Assembly: GCA_031269545.1 (NCBI GenBank)
Contig: JAISYZ010000004.1
Span: forward strand, 1-64,000
DNA: 64,000 bases
DNA from: Prevotellaceae bacterium
GTDB lineage: Bacteria; Bacteroidota; Bacteroidia; Bacteroidales; UBA932
Direction: 5' to 3'
Shown: positions 43,337-53,860 of the stretch, one piece after another
Position numbering within the stretch: the stretch's first letter is position 1
Layout: the number at the start of each line of letters is the position of its first letter
Notes under the pieces: model-generated
The model's database searches: none
The model's input: only the letters and a program-made list of their open reading frames with translations
Told to the model about the DNA's origin: nothing
Program-made: the position numbers and the translations under genes

Positions 43337-44242
43337 ATGATAAGAAAACTTGCACAAATAAACGATGCCGTAAAAGCAAAAGGGAAAAAAATGCTCGTAG
43401 CAGCCTATGCAAACGATGCGCACACTGTTGAAGCGACAAGCATTGCCGTAGATGCGGGAATAATTAACGCTACTTTGGTTGGAGATGTCGAAACAATTAA
43501 AAAAGTATGCGCCGCCGAAAATATAGATGTGAATAAATACACGCTTGTTCACGAAAGCGACGAAACCAAAGCAGCTGCTCTTGCCGTAAGTCTTATAAAT
43601 CAGGGCAAAGGCGATATTCTGATGAAAGGATTATGTTCGACCGACAAATACATGCGGGCAATTCTGAACAAAGAAAACGGTTTAATGCCCGGCGGAAAAG
43701 CAATATTATCGCACGTTTCGGTATTTGAAATTCCCGCTTACAGCAAACTTCTGATAACAAGCGATGTCGCAGTAATTCCATCGCCCGACTTGAACCAGAA
43801 AATCGCAATTACAAACTATTGCATTAACGTTGCACGTACTCTTGGAATTGAAAAACCAAAAGTTGCAATCGTTGCCGCTACCGAACAAATGATGCCCGGA
43901 ATGCAAGCCTGCGTTGATGCTGCAATCATTGCAAAAATGAGCGACAGAAACCAAATTAAAAATGCCGTTGTAGATGGACCTCTCGGTTTGGATGTTGCTA
44001 TCGACAGAGAAAGCGTAGCAATTAAAAAAGTTACAGGCGAAGTTGCCGGCGATGCCGACTGTTTGATTTGGCCTAATATCGAAACGGGAAACGCATTTTA
44101 CAAAACATCAACAAAGTTTGCAAATGCCGAACTTGCCGCTATCGTTGTAGGCGCAAAAGTTCCGTGCGTGCTTTCATCTCGCGGCGACAGCGCTCAAACC
44201 AAAGCATACTCAATAGCTCTGGCAGCGCTAATGGCAAAATGA
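43337..44242 (+). CDS. Phosphate butyryltransferase / phosphotransacetylase-like (Ptb-type)
   Basis: 301 aa; DILMKGLCSTDKYMRAILNKENGL; VVDGPLGLDVAID; CLIWPNIETGN. Confidence 0.9.
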   Translation: MIRKLAQINDAVKAKGKKMLVAAYANDAHTVEATSIAVDAGIINATLVGDVETIKKVCAAENIDVNKYTLVHESDETKAAALAVSLINQGKGDILMKGLCSTDKYMRAILNKENGLMPGGKAILSHVSVFEIPAYSKLLITSDVAVIPSPDLNQKIAITNYCINVARTLGIEKPKVAIVAATEQMMPGMQACVDAAIIAKMSDRNQIKNAVVDGPLGLDVAIDRESVAIKKVTGEVAGDADCLIWPNIETGNAFYKTSTKFANAELAAIVVGAKVPCVLSSRGDSAQTKAYSIALAALMAK

Positions 44243-44489
44243 TTGTTGAAAAGAATACCCAAACGGATCAAAACAACCTGAAATATCAATAAAATACATT
44301 GACTTTCCCTTTGTTTTGATGTCGTTGTGTGATATAAGCAATATTTTCAGATAAGTAAGTGTTCATAATTAGTTGTCAATATGCGTATTTATAAAAAACT
44401 AAAAATTAGCAATATACAAATTAGATATGTTGAACTAATTCTGTTCAACTACTTACGTAAAATTAATAAACAAGTTGCTTTTTCGTTCT

Positions 44490-45035
44490 TCATTCTTCGT
44501 TTTTGCTGCCTGTACCGACAAAATTGTCGTTTTTTTCTTTGAACAGCACATTGAATGTTGTAAGCGTTCCATAGATACGCGTTATGTATTGTTGCATATT
44601 TATTTTGTCTTCGTCGCTGAGTTTGGCGTGGCTGTTGATATTTTGCTCAAGCACGCGCAAACGGTCGCGCAGCATTACAATCTTGTGAAAAAACGTTTCT
44701 ATCGGAATTTCCTTATTTTGCATTGATGCATTTGCAGGCTGTAAAATCATTTTACCGCCAGTCCATTTATCGCCAAGCAGCACATTTTCGTGCAAACCGT
44801 TATATTTTTCAAGAATAACAGTCAACGACTTTTCAACATCTTCGAATGTGAGTTTTTCAGCCTCATCGTATTTCGTTTCAGGCTGTTCTACAATTTCATA
44901 ATCGGTATTTGTTTTCAGAATACTGATTTTGCCGCTACGTTCGAAATAAACTTCGTAATCCGTAAAATTGACTCTTGCAACTACTCCCTGTCCGTAGCGT
45001 TCATGATCGATAATTGTTCCAACTGTAAGTACCAT
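44490..45035 (-). CDS. Conserved hypothetical with N-terminal Tudor/CarD-like beta domain
   Basis: VGTIIDHERYGQGVVARVNFTDYEVYFERSGKISI resembles UvrD-C/Tudor-like folds; rest unrecognised. Confidence 0.6.
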   Translation of the reverse strand: MVLTVGTIIDHERYGQGVVARVNFTDYEVYFERSGKISILKTNTDYEIVEQPETKYDEAEKLTFEDVEKSLTVILEKYNGLHENVLLGDKWTGGKMILQPANASMQNKEIPIETFFHKIVMLRDRLRVLEQNINSHAKLSDEDKINMQQYITRIYGTLTTFNVLFKEKNDNFVGTGSKNEE

Positions 45036-45202
45036 AGTATTTATTGATTTATTTTTGCAAATATATTATGTTTTTTATAAAAAATCAATCAAAATGAATT
45101 AATTTTACAAAAAAATTATTGATCAGTCGCATAAATTTATGAATTGTCAATTTTTCAGATGAATGATAAAAAAATATTTATGAACCTTATAAAATTAAAA
45201 AT

Positions 45203-46483
45203 ATGATACCTCTTGCAGAACGTATGCGCCCAAAATCGCTCGAAGATTATATAGGACAACGGCATCTTGTAGGCAAAGGCGCTATTTTGCGCAATATGAT
45301 TGAGTCGGGAAACATCTCGTCGTTTATACTTTGGGGTCCGCCCGGAGTTGGAAAAACTACTTTGGCGCGAATAATTGCCGAACAGCAAAAGCGCGTATTT
45401 TTCAGTCTTAGTGCAATAAATTCGGGCGTCAAAGATGTGCGCGAAGTTATCGAAAAAGCCAAGTCGCAACGATTTTTCAACAGTCCAAGTCCTATTCTTT
45501 TTATCGACGAGATTCACCGTTTCAGCAAATCGCAACAAGATTCGTTGCTTGGAGCGGTAGAGCAGGGCGTTATTACGCTGATTGGCGCAACCACCGAAAA
45601 TCCATCCTTTGAAGTTATTTCTCCTTTACTTTCGCGATGTCAGGTTTATGTACTCAGATCGCTCGATATCGATGATTTGCAGATTTTATTAAATCGCGTC
45701 ATTAAAGAAGATGAAGATTTGAAAAAACTGAAATTCGACGTTCAGGAAGTCGGAGCGCTTTTTAGATTTTCGAGCGGCGATGCTCGCAAACTTCTTAATA
45801 TTCTCGAAATAATTATCGGAACTTATGCCGAAAATGAAACTGTCGTGATAACCGATAAAATTGTAGCCGACCGTTTGCAGGAAAATATTGCGCTGTACGA
45901 CAAAAGCGGCGAACAGCATTACGATATTATTTCGGCATTCATAAAATCGATGCGGGGAAGCGATCCTAATGCCACAGTGTATTGGCTTGCGCGAATGTTG
46001 AATGGCGGCGAAGATCCGCTCTTTATTGCCCGTCGAATGTTGATTCTTGCAGCAGAAGATATTGGACTTGCAAATCCTAATGCCTTGTTGCTTGCCAACG
46101 CCTGTTTTGATGCAGTACATAAAATAGGTATGCCCGAAGCGCGTATAATTTTGTCGGAAACGGCTGTTTTTTTGGCAACATCCGCCAAAAGCAATTCTAC
46201 CTATATGGCAATAGAAGCCGCTTTTGCCGAAACAGTTGACACAGGCGATTTGTCTGTGCCTCTGCATTTGCGCAATGCTCCAACAAAATTGATGAAAAAT
46301 TTGGGTTATCACAAAGGTTATAAATATGCTCACGATTACGAAAATAATTTTGTTGAACAGGACTTTTTACCCGAAAAAATCAAAGATAAGATATTTTATC
46401 ATCCAGCCGAAAATGCCCGCGAACGCGAAATACTCGCACGTCTTGCATTATTGTGGAAAAAGAAATATAAAATAAATAATTAG
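45203..46483 (+). CDS. rarA: Replication-associated recombination protein A (AAA+ ATPase)
   Basis: LAERMRPKSLEDYIGQRHLVG; WGPPGVGKTTLARII; GATTENPSFEV. Confidence 0.95.
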   Translation: MIPLAERMRPKSLEDYIGQRHLVGKGAILRNMIESGNISSFILWGPPGVGKTTLARIIAEQQKRVFFSLSAINSGVKDVREVIEKAKSQRFFNSPSPILFIDEIHRFSKSQQDSLLGAVEQGVITLIGATTENPSFEVISPLLSRCQVYVLRSLDIDDLQILLNRVIKEDEDLKKLKFDVQEVGALFRFSSGDARKLLNILEIIIGTYAENETVVITDKIVADRLQENIALYDKSGEQHYDIISAFIKSMRGSDPNATVYWLARMLNGGEDPLFIARRMLILAAEDIGLANPNALLLANACFDAVHKIGMPEARIILSETAVFLATSAKSNSTYMAIEAAFAETVDTGDLSVPLHLRNAPTKLMKNLGYHKGYKYAHDYENNFVEQDFLPEKIKDKIFYHPAENAREREILARLALLWKKKYKINN

Positions 46484-46893
46484 TCGCTCCTTAAAAGCGT
46501 TGAAATCATTTATTACAAACAAGTTATAAATGCAAATTACCGAATAAAAATACCGTATTTTACATACATACAGGCTAAAAGTCGGCAAAACATGAACAGT
46601 TTTTTCCTTCTTTGTGTTCGTCATTGCGAACTGCGAAGCAGGAAGCAATCCAGAAAACACGTCATTGCGAGGGCGTTAGCCCGAAGCAACCGAGTTTACG
46701 AGCTCGGCGCAGCCAATCCATTTTGTTTATGTTTGTTTTTCATTGTTTATTTTTCTGGATTAACTCCGTTGAGCTTCGGTTGCTTCGTCGCTGCGCTCCT
46801 CGCAATGACGTGCTACTTGCTTTTATGTCAAAACAAAATTGACAGACATAATGTCGTATTATTGCTGATTTTTTTATTTTTAAGGAGAAACTA
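46481..46893. mobile_element. MITE-like element (E2) containing REP repeat copy B
   Basis: Left TAGTCGCTCCTTAAAAG (46481-46497), right TTTTTAAGGAGAAACTAA; internal copy of the 147-297 repeat. Confidence 0.7.
46736..46886. repeat. REP/MITE-like repeat, copy B
   Basis: About 97% identical to 147-297 by eye. Confidence 0.9.
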
Positions 46894-47075
46894 AATAGCT
46901 ATTAAAAGGCTGTTTTGATGGTGGTTTGGCATAATTTGATTTTGTTTCTCATTGCGAGGAACAAAACAACGAAGCAATCCAGACAATTATATTATTCTGA
47001 ATTGCTTCTTGTTTTTGAAGTATATCTGTTCTGTTAACGACTGATATAGTGATAATTAAATAATTTTTTCATATA

Positions 47076-48617
47076 CTATTTTACCTTTATCGCTATTTGT
47101 GTAAACGAATGAGCAGGAAAAGAATAAGTTATTTTGTTGTTTTTCACATCAATATCTTTTTCTTTTGGCGGATATTCGTTTTGCCTGTCGTATGTATAAA
47201 ATTCTTCAAGACTGCCTTCTATGCTGTTAATATGAGCTTTATTACCGAATTGTGCTGCTCCGCCGTTGCTGATTTCGGCAATAATTGCCTTGTCTTTATG
47301 GCGATTTATTACGTTTATGTATATTGTAGAGCCATCTTCCGAATATACACTTGTTACATCCAAGTAAGGAATATTTTTAAATCTTCCTGCACTGAACGTA
47401 TCGCATTGAACGTAGGTATCAAGCGATTTACCGCGGCAGTTGTTTGTAAAAAGTTTGAAAACATAAAACAAAGGCGATTTGAATGTGCCTCTGCTTTCTC
47501 TGTCGGGCGCCATATCGGTAGATAAAATGGAAGTCATCATTGTGTAATTTGCCATTTTAACAAAATCGGCATGACGGACAAAAGAGTTTAGACACATAGC
47601 ATTTGCAAGTATGCCTTGAATACCAGGTCCAAAAGCGCCCCATTCATCAACCGATAAATACAGTTGTTGTTTTTCTGGATATAATGCTTTGGCAATTTCA
47701 ACCTGTGCTTTTGGAGCGCATATTTTTTCTTCAAAATCCATTGCAGGTTCACCCATAAAAGCGTAATAATCGCCGCGATTCTCTTCCGACAAGCCATTGT
47801 GCCAGTAGCGATGTATCGACAGGTAGTCGGCTATTCCTGTAAAAGCAGTAATTACTTTGCGATTCCATTCAAGCCAGATGCCTGTCGCTTCATAATTTGA
47901 AGAGCCGTTAGCCACTAACTTTATTGAATTGTCCACCGCTTTAAGCGCTTTGGCTGCTTCGAGTCCTATTTTACAATAATCTTCGGCATTTTTGTAGCCT
48001 ATAATCCACGGATAGCCGTCGAGTTCGTTGCCGATACACCAGTATTTTACATTATAAGGTTCGGGATTGCCGTATTTTGCCCGCAAGTCGGAAAAATAGG
48101 TGCCGCTTTTCACGTTGCAGTATTCAATCCAGTAACGGGCATTGTTTATGTCGCCCAAGCCGAGGTTGAGACATATCACATTTTCGCTTCCTATTGCGCG
48201 GTTCAGTTTAACCCATTCGTCGGTGCCGACAAGATTCGGTTCGTATCCGCCCCAAGCCAGATCTTTACGGACAGGGCGAGTTTCTTTTGGTCCTATTCCA
48301 TCCTGCCAGTCGTAACTTGACATATAATTTCCGCCAGGCCATCGCATGTTTGTAATTTTAAGTTCGCGCATGGCGTCAATGTAGTCGGTTTTGAAGCCAT
48401 CGGCATTTGCCAGAGGCGACGAAGGGTCGTAAAGAGGTCCGTAAAGAGAATTACGTATTGGCTGTTCGGTAGATCTACCTATTGGTTCCATAAATACTCC
48501 ATAGATATTTGGATCTATGTCGCCTATCACTCTGTCGGTGTTGATTTTTATTGATGCGTTTTGCGCCATTAACGATAATGGCAACGCAATTAAAATAATT
48601 GAAATAAAACGTTTCAT
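47076..48617 (-). CDS. Alpha-L-arabinofuranosidase, GH51
   Basis: Signal peptide; NMRWPGGNYMSSYDWQDGIGP; CIGNELDGYPW; LSVDEWGAFGPG. Confidence 0.9.
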   Translation of the reverse strand: MKRFISIILIALPLSLMAQNASIKINTDRVIGDIDPNIYGVFMEPIGRSTEQPIRNSLYGPLYDPSSPLANADGFKTDYIDAMRELKITNMRWPGGNYMSSYDWQDGIGPKETRPVRKDLAWGGYEPNLVGTDEWVKLNRAIGSENVICLNLGLGDINNARYWIEYCNVKSGTYFSDLRAKYGNPEPYNVKYWCIGNELDGYPWIIGYKNAEDYCKIGLEAAKALKAVDNSIKLVANGSSNYEATGIWLEWNRKVITAFTGIADYLSIHRYWHNGLSEENRGDYYAFMGEPAMDFEEKICAPKAQVEIAKALYPEKQQLYLSVDEWGAFGPGIQGILANAMCLNSFVRHADFVKMANYTMMTSILSTDMAPDRESRGTFKSPLFYVFKLFTNNCRGKSLDTYVQCDTFSAGRFKNIPYLDVTSVYSEDGSTIYINVINRHKDKAIIAEISNGGAAQFGNKAHINSIEGSLEEFYTYDRQNEYPPKEKDIDVKNNKITYSFPAHSFTQIAIKVK

Positions 48618-48669
48618 GATTTTATAATTTTTATATTTTTATAAGTTTAAAATTTACTGTTTTTTTGCG

Positions 48670-48736
48670 ATTATACTTCATGCGGCATGATTTTTTCATT
48701 TTTAATTTCACATTTTTAAGCCGTACAAAGTATAAC
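48670..48736 (-). promoter_or_regulatory. Operator-like element upstream of GH51 (copy 1)
   Basis: ATTATACTTCATGCGGCATGATTTT ... CACATTTTTAAGCCGTACAAAGTATAAC; both halves recur at 53861-53973. Confidence 0.6.
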
Positions 48737-48819
48737 AAAGGTAACATTTATTTTTTTTGTTTGTATTTGTGAATAAATGCTACCCAAACCGGATTAAGAG
48801 GTATTGGGTAGCATTAAAA

Positions 48820-50607
48820 TTAATTTGCCGAATTTCCATTCATGTGCGGATTGGTTTGCAACTCGCCTGTAGGTATGGGCAACAGCGAATGTCTGCTGTA
48901 ATCAAACGGTATAGCGCCCGTCAAACCTGTTTGCTCTATCTGTACCTTATGTTTATCAATAAGCGAATTTAAAATTATGTTCTTATCAGTGTCGTTCGGA
49001 TTGTTATACCAGCGCATCTGGTTGAAGAAACGCCAGCCTTCCATAAACAGTTCTACCGAATATTCGTGCTTTAATAAACGGCGAACCGTATTTATCTGAA
49101 ATCCGGGCATAATCACATTGCCGCCGACATCTTTTACCTCTCCCAAAACGGGGGCTGCTGCAATAAGGTCTTCGCCTGTGGGCAGAGCGCCCTGTCCCGT
49201 AGCGTAAAACATGTGCGCATCCGCTTCAGTAGGATTGATCATTTGTTTATTTGCTCGCTCACGCACTCTGTTAATATACTGCAAGGCTGTGGTGTTATCG
49301 CCTGTTTCGATACAGCACTCGGCATACATTAGCAATACATCCGAATAGCGAATAATACGGTCGTTAGAGCCGCCGCGCATCATGTCGAAACCGTCATAAT
49401 CGGCTCCGTACTTGCGGGTACCGAGATATTTGCCGCGCCAAGTGACACGGTCGTCTCCGTCGATAGCAATCAAATCATTGTAGTCAACCCAAGAACCTCC
49501 TTTTTTGAATTTTGCCCCGTTTGGAATCCAAAGTCCCTGGAATGCGCGTGCATCAATTATATTGCCCGAAGCGTCGCGTTCAAATTCATTGTAAAGCGAC
49601 AGCGAAGGCATAAGATTCCACCAGCATACAGGGTCGGGAACTGTCATACATACCTGCCGCCATGTATTTTGACCTCCGCCAACAAAATCAAGAGGCACAT
49701 TGAAAAGGGCGTCCGAACTTCTGGTGAATTGAATTTCAAAAATCGATTCCATACTGTTTTCATTCTCTTCCGAAGAATTATCACGATAGTTATTCACTAA
49801 TTCGTATTCATCGGAAGTGATAATTCGGTTCAACACTTTTTTTGCTTCCTCCCATTCGGCTGAGCCGACGCCTGCCGAGCCATCGAGAATGGGGCGTCCC
49901 ATATATACTTTGGCAAGCATTGCCTGTGCAGCGCCTTTGGTTGCGCGTCCTATATTACTTGGGTCAGCATAGATTACCGAACGCAGAGGCAACAGTTCTT
50001 CGGCTTTTTTAAAGTCTTCTACCATTCTTTGATATATCACGCCCTTTTCCGCAGGAACGCCATAAAAATCGCTGCTAGTTGATTCGCGGTCGGGTATTTC
50101 ATCTCCGAAAAAGAAAGTAAGATAGAAACGGCTGAAGCCTCTCAAAAAATAGGCTTCGCCCATCAACCGGTCGTACAAAGCCTTGTCGTCGGGCTTGCTC
50201 AGGTCGAATGCTCCGTTTTGATTTGCCTTCAATCGTTCCAGCGCTACATTTGCGGTATATTGAACGGTATAGAAATCGCCGAAAGCCGAGCCTACGGCAG
50301 CATGTTCGGCGCTGTTGGTATAACCGGCTAACTGTACTACGGTAGGGTCGCCTGCAGCCGCTTTGAATGTAAAAATTCCCTCATCGCCGCGCGAGTTGAG
50401 GATATAGGGCATGTCGCGTCCCCACATATTTAGCCCTTGAAAGATGCCGTATATGCCGTTTACAGCATACGTCAAATGCTCCTGTGTGTTATAATAAGAC
50501 TGTATAACATCCGAATCGGGATTGAGATACTCCATTTCAGGTTCGCATGATGTTAAATTTATCATCATTAGTCCCGAAACCATACAATAAATAATTAGTT
50601 TTTTCAT
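48820..50607 (-). CDS. SusD/RagB family nutrient-binding lipoprotein
   Basis: Lipobox LTSCEPE; RFYLTFFFGDEIPDR; RYSDVLLMYAECCIETGDNTTALQYINRVRERA. Confidence 0.95.
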   Translation of the reverse strand: MKKLIIYCMVSGLMMINLTSCEPEMEYLNPDSDVIQSYYNTQEHLTYAVNGIYGIFQGLNMWGRDMPYILNSRGDEGIFTFKAAAGDPTVVQLAGYTNSAEHAAVGSAFGDFYTVQYTANVALERLKANQNGAFDLSKPDDKALYDRLMGEAYFLRGFSRFYLTFFFGDEIPDRESTSSDFYGVPAEKGVIYQRMVEDFKKAEELLPLRSVIYADPSNIGRATKGAAQAMLAKVYMGRPILDGSAGVGSAEWEEAKKVLNRIITSDEYELVNNYRDNSSEENENSMESIFEIQFTRSSDALFNVPLDFVGGGQNTWRQVCMTVPDPVCWWNLMPSLSLYNEFERDASGNIIDARAFQGLWIPNGAKFKKGGSWVDYNDLIAIDGDDRVTWRGKYLGTRKYGADYDGFDMMRGGSNDRIIRYSDVLLMYAECCIETGDNTTALQYINRVRERANKQMINPTEADAHMFYATGQGALPTGEDLIAAAPVLGEVKDVGGNVIMPGFQINTVRRLLKHEYSVELFMEGWRFFNQMRWYNNPNDTDKNIILNSLIDKHKVQIEQTGLTGAIPFDYSRHSLLPIPTGELQTNPHMNGNSAN

Positions 50608-50631
50608 ATCTAATAATATTAAGATTGTTAA

Positions 50632-53600
50632 TTAAAATGTTAGTTGTAAGCCTGCAAAAAATTCGCGCTGGCTCCAGTATGTACCTGTAAAATCATAAAA
50701 CTGTCCATCAACGCCTCTATCCAAAGTTGTTCCAGTATTTGGCACCTGCGGGTCGAACATTGAGTAACCTGTAATGGTAAAAGGATTCTTTACGCCTGCG
50801 TATATTCTTATATTTTCAATACCTAATTTCGATAATAAACTTTTCGGCAGAGTATATCCGAGCGTAATATTGTTGCAGCGTATGTATGATGCATTTTCGA
50901 CGAAATAATCGCTCGACCGCATGGAGTTTTGGTTAGGGTCTCCGTTAACAATACGTGGAATTGACGTATTTGTATTTGCGGGAAGCGTAACGGTTTCGCC
51001 GCCTGAGGTGGTAAATGTTACGGCTTTGGCGCGGAAAGCGTTTTTAATGTCGTCCATTTGATTGTGAACCGCCCTTCCTGCCAGCAATGTCTGTTTCCAG
51101 TTGTTGTAAACATCTATTCCCAAATCGCCCTGCCACAGCATCGAAAAGTCGAAACCTTTATATTGCAGGAATATGTTTAATCCTACCGAAATATCGGGGA
51201 TTGACGAGCCTATATAGGTTTTATCTTCTTCGCCGATAGAGCCGTTGCCATCAAGGTCGAGGTACTTAATATCGCCTGCGGCAGCGGCGGGTTGAAGGCG
51301 CTGTCCGTTTGAATTGACATAGTTTGCCGCTTCTTCGTCTGTCTTGAACAAACCATCTGTTTTAAGTCCCCAAAACTGTGCAACAGGCAGTCCTACTGCG
51401 GTTCGGGTAACGTTAGCCCCATTAAATCTTGTTGAGCCACCCGCAAGAAAATCAGTATCTCCAATGTCCGTTACTTTGTTTCTGTAGAGGGAGAAATTCG
51501 GTGAAACGGAATAAACCAAATCGCCTATATTATCTCTCCACGTTCCCTGCAATTCAAGTCCCCAGTTTGTCATACTGCCGATATTCATCATAACCGAAGG
51601 GTTTGAGAAATAGGCGCTGTTTCCTGCGCTCAGCGGCAGTTGAACATTGAGCAGCATGTCTGATACCTTGCGGTTATAATAATCGAAAGTTACCGTCAGT
51701 TTATTGTTCAAAGCGGTAAGGTCGAAACCGAAGCCTGCATCGCGCGTTGTTTCCCAGCTGAGGTCGCGGTTGGTAATTGTTGCCGGACGTGGCGCAGGAT
51801 AGTTGCTGCCTGCCATATTGTCATCTTGCGGTCCGAATGTATAGAAATATCCTACGGAACTTACTACTGCCTGATAAGCATAATTCCCCACACCGAGGTC
51901 GCTGCCTATCCAGCCGAGCGTAGCACGAAGTTTGAGGCTGTTGAGCCAGTTTGATGTCAATTCTTTCATCCACGGTTCGTCGCTTATTCGCCAGCCGACA
52001 GAGAAGGACGGAAAGTATCCCCAGCGATTGCCTTCTGCGAATTTTGAACTTTCGTCTGCACGGAAATTGACCGTAAGCAGATATTTTCCGGCATAGGAAT
52101 ACATTACGCGGGCAAGCACGGAATAATAAGCGTTTTCAGCCTCCGAGCCTGAGGATGATACATTATCCTGAAATTTGTTCTCAACTCCAAAATCCGTCAT
52201 TTCCTGACTGCGTCCCGAAAAACTTTTGTTGAATGATTTGAATGTTTCGCTCGTTACGCCGACAACCCCCGAAACGGAATGTGCGCCGATTTTTTTGTCG
52301 AATGAGAGCAATGCTTCGAACATTTCGCGGTCGAATCCGGTATTGGTTGTTTCCAAAAGGTTATAGTCCTGCATTCCTCCGCCTCCGCCACTTGCCAAAA
52401 CAAATCGCGGACGGAAATGTTGAGAATTGGATTTGTTTATCGCATTGGTATAGGTTAATTTGAATTTCAACCATTCCATTATTTTCACTTCTCCGAAAAT
52501 ATTACCCATAGCCATCAGGCTTTGCGATTTTGTTCGGTCTTCGTGAATAAAGAAAGCCTGATTGGGAATATCCATGCCATCTATCATACCTGTTTGATAA
52601 TAACCGCGGTTTATATCAATGTTGTTTTCGTCATATACAGGCTCGTTTGGAGGCAGTTGCAGAGTGTTTTGCAATGAGCCTGCCGCTGTTGTCTTGCTGT
52701 CGGTATAGCTCAGTTGTACACGTCCGCCGTAAGTAAAGCGTCCTTTGGTTCCCTGCACTACCGCGTAAATATTTCTGCCGTTGCTGCTGCGCGGAATATT
52801 TTGCCTTTTGTTGGCTGTTAATGTTGCGCCCAGACGATAATTAACCAGTTCGCTGCCGCCGCCTACTGCAAGGTCGTAGTTTTGATAAAAATTAGGGAAG
52901 AAATATTCGTCCCACCAGTCGGTATTTGCCGCCGGATTGCTTGGGTTGGCGTTGTTTGGCGGTACAACCTGATTCCATGTTCCGTCAGCCTGTGCCTGAG
53001 GCGTGGCTGCATTGTAAAACAGTTCGTTTACATACACGGCATAGTCATAAGCATTAAGCATTTTGATTTTTTTCGCAGGCGAACCTGTTCCTACGTATGT
53101 ATTGAAATCTATTCTCGGCGCTCCCAAGTTTCCTTTTTTTGTTGTAACAACAATAACGCCGTTTGCGCCACGCACACCGTAAATAGCAGATGATGCGGCA
53201 TCTTTCAGGATTTGTATAGATTCAATTTCATGTTCATTGGGTACTGCTCCGCCTATAACGCCATCCACAACCCACAGCGGGTCTGTATTGCCTGTTATGG
53301 AACTTGTACCGCGAATACGGATTTTTCCGCCCGACACATTTACACCTGCAACATTGCCTTGCAGGGCATTTTCGATTCCGCCCGGAACTTTTAATACTTC
53401 GTCGGCTTTCAATACTGAAATTGCAGATGTCAAATCCGCCTTTCGTTGAGTGCCGTATCCGACTACTACCGTTTGTTCAATCTGCTGGACTTCTTCTTCC
53501 ATTGCAACATTAATAACGCTGCGAGAGCCAACAGTTTCGTTTACCGTTTTATAACCAATGAACGAAAATACAAGTACGGAATTTTGGTTAACTGCCGTAA

Positions 53601-53817
53601 TTGTATAATTTCCACCGTTATCGGTCATTGCATACCTGTTGGCGTCCTGTACCAATACAGTTACTCCTGCCAAAGGCACGCTGTTAAACGTTACCTGTCC
53701 TTTGACCGTTATTCCTTCTGTTTGCGCCAGCAAACACGAAGGAATCATAAACATCATGCAGGCAACTGTTCTTAACAGTCTGTTTATCCTGCCTTTTTTT
53801 TGTCTAATTACATTCAT
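50632..53817 (-). CDS. SusC/RagA family TonB-linked outer-membrane protein
   Basis: CarboxypepD_reg-like N-terminus, VVVGYGTQRKADLTSAISVL, VVDGVIGG, C-terminal barrel. Confidence 0.97.
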   Translation of the reverse strand: MNVIRQKKGRINRLLRTVACMMFMIPSCLLAQTEGITVKGQVTFNSVPLAGVTVLVQDANRYAMTDNGGNYTITAVNQNSVLVFSFIGYKTVNETVGSRSVINVAMEEEVQQIEQTVVVGYGTQRKADLTSAISVLKADEVLKVPGGIENALQGNVAGVNVSGGKIRIRGTSSITGNTDPLWVVDGVIGGAVPNEHEIESIQILKDAASSAIYGVRGANGVIVVTTKKGNLGAPRIDFNTYVGTGSPAKKIKMLNAYDYAVYVNELFYNAATPQAQADGTWNQVVPPNNANPSNPAANTDWWDEYFFPNFYQNYDLAVGGGSELVNYRLGATLTANKRQNIPRSSNGRNIYAVVQGTKGRFTYGGRVQLSYTDSKTTAAGSLQNTLQLPPNEPVYDENNIDINRGYYQTGMIDGMDIPNQAFFIHEDRTKSQSLMAMGNIFGEVKIMEWLKFKLTYTNAINKSNSQHFRPRFVLASGGGGGMQDYNLLETTNTGFDREMFEALLSFDKKIGAHSVSGVVGVTSETFKSFNKSFSGRSQEMTDFGVENKFQDNVSSSGSEAENAYYSVLARVMYSYAGKYLLTVNFRADESSKFAEGNRWGYFPSFSVGWRISDEPWMKELTSNWLNSLKLRATLGWIGSDLGVGNYAYQAVVSSVGYFYTFGPQDDNMAGSNYPAPRPATITNRDLSWETTRDAGFGFDLTALNNKLTVTFDYYNRKVSDMLLNVQLPLSAGNSAYFSNPSVMMNIGSMTNWGLELQGTWRDNIGDLVYSVSPNFSLYRNKVTDIGDTDFLAGGSTRFNGANVTRTAVGLPVAQFWGLKTDGLFKTDEEAANYVNSNGQRLQPAAAAGDIKYLDLDGNGSIGEEDKTYIGSSIPDISVGLNIFLQYKGFDFSMLWQGDLGIDVYNNWKQTLLAGRAVHNQMDDIKNAFRAKAVTFTTSGGETVTLPANTNTSIPRIVNGDPNQNSMRSSDYFVENASYIRCNNITLGYTLPKSLLSKLGIENIRIYAGVKNPFTITGYSMFDPQVPNTGTTLDRGVDGQFYDFTGTYWSQREFFAGLQLTF

Positions 53818-53860
53818 AATTTTCTAAATTTTGTTAAACACAGTTTTGTTATTATTAATT

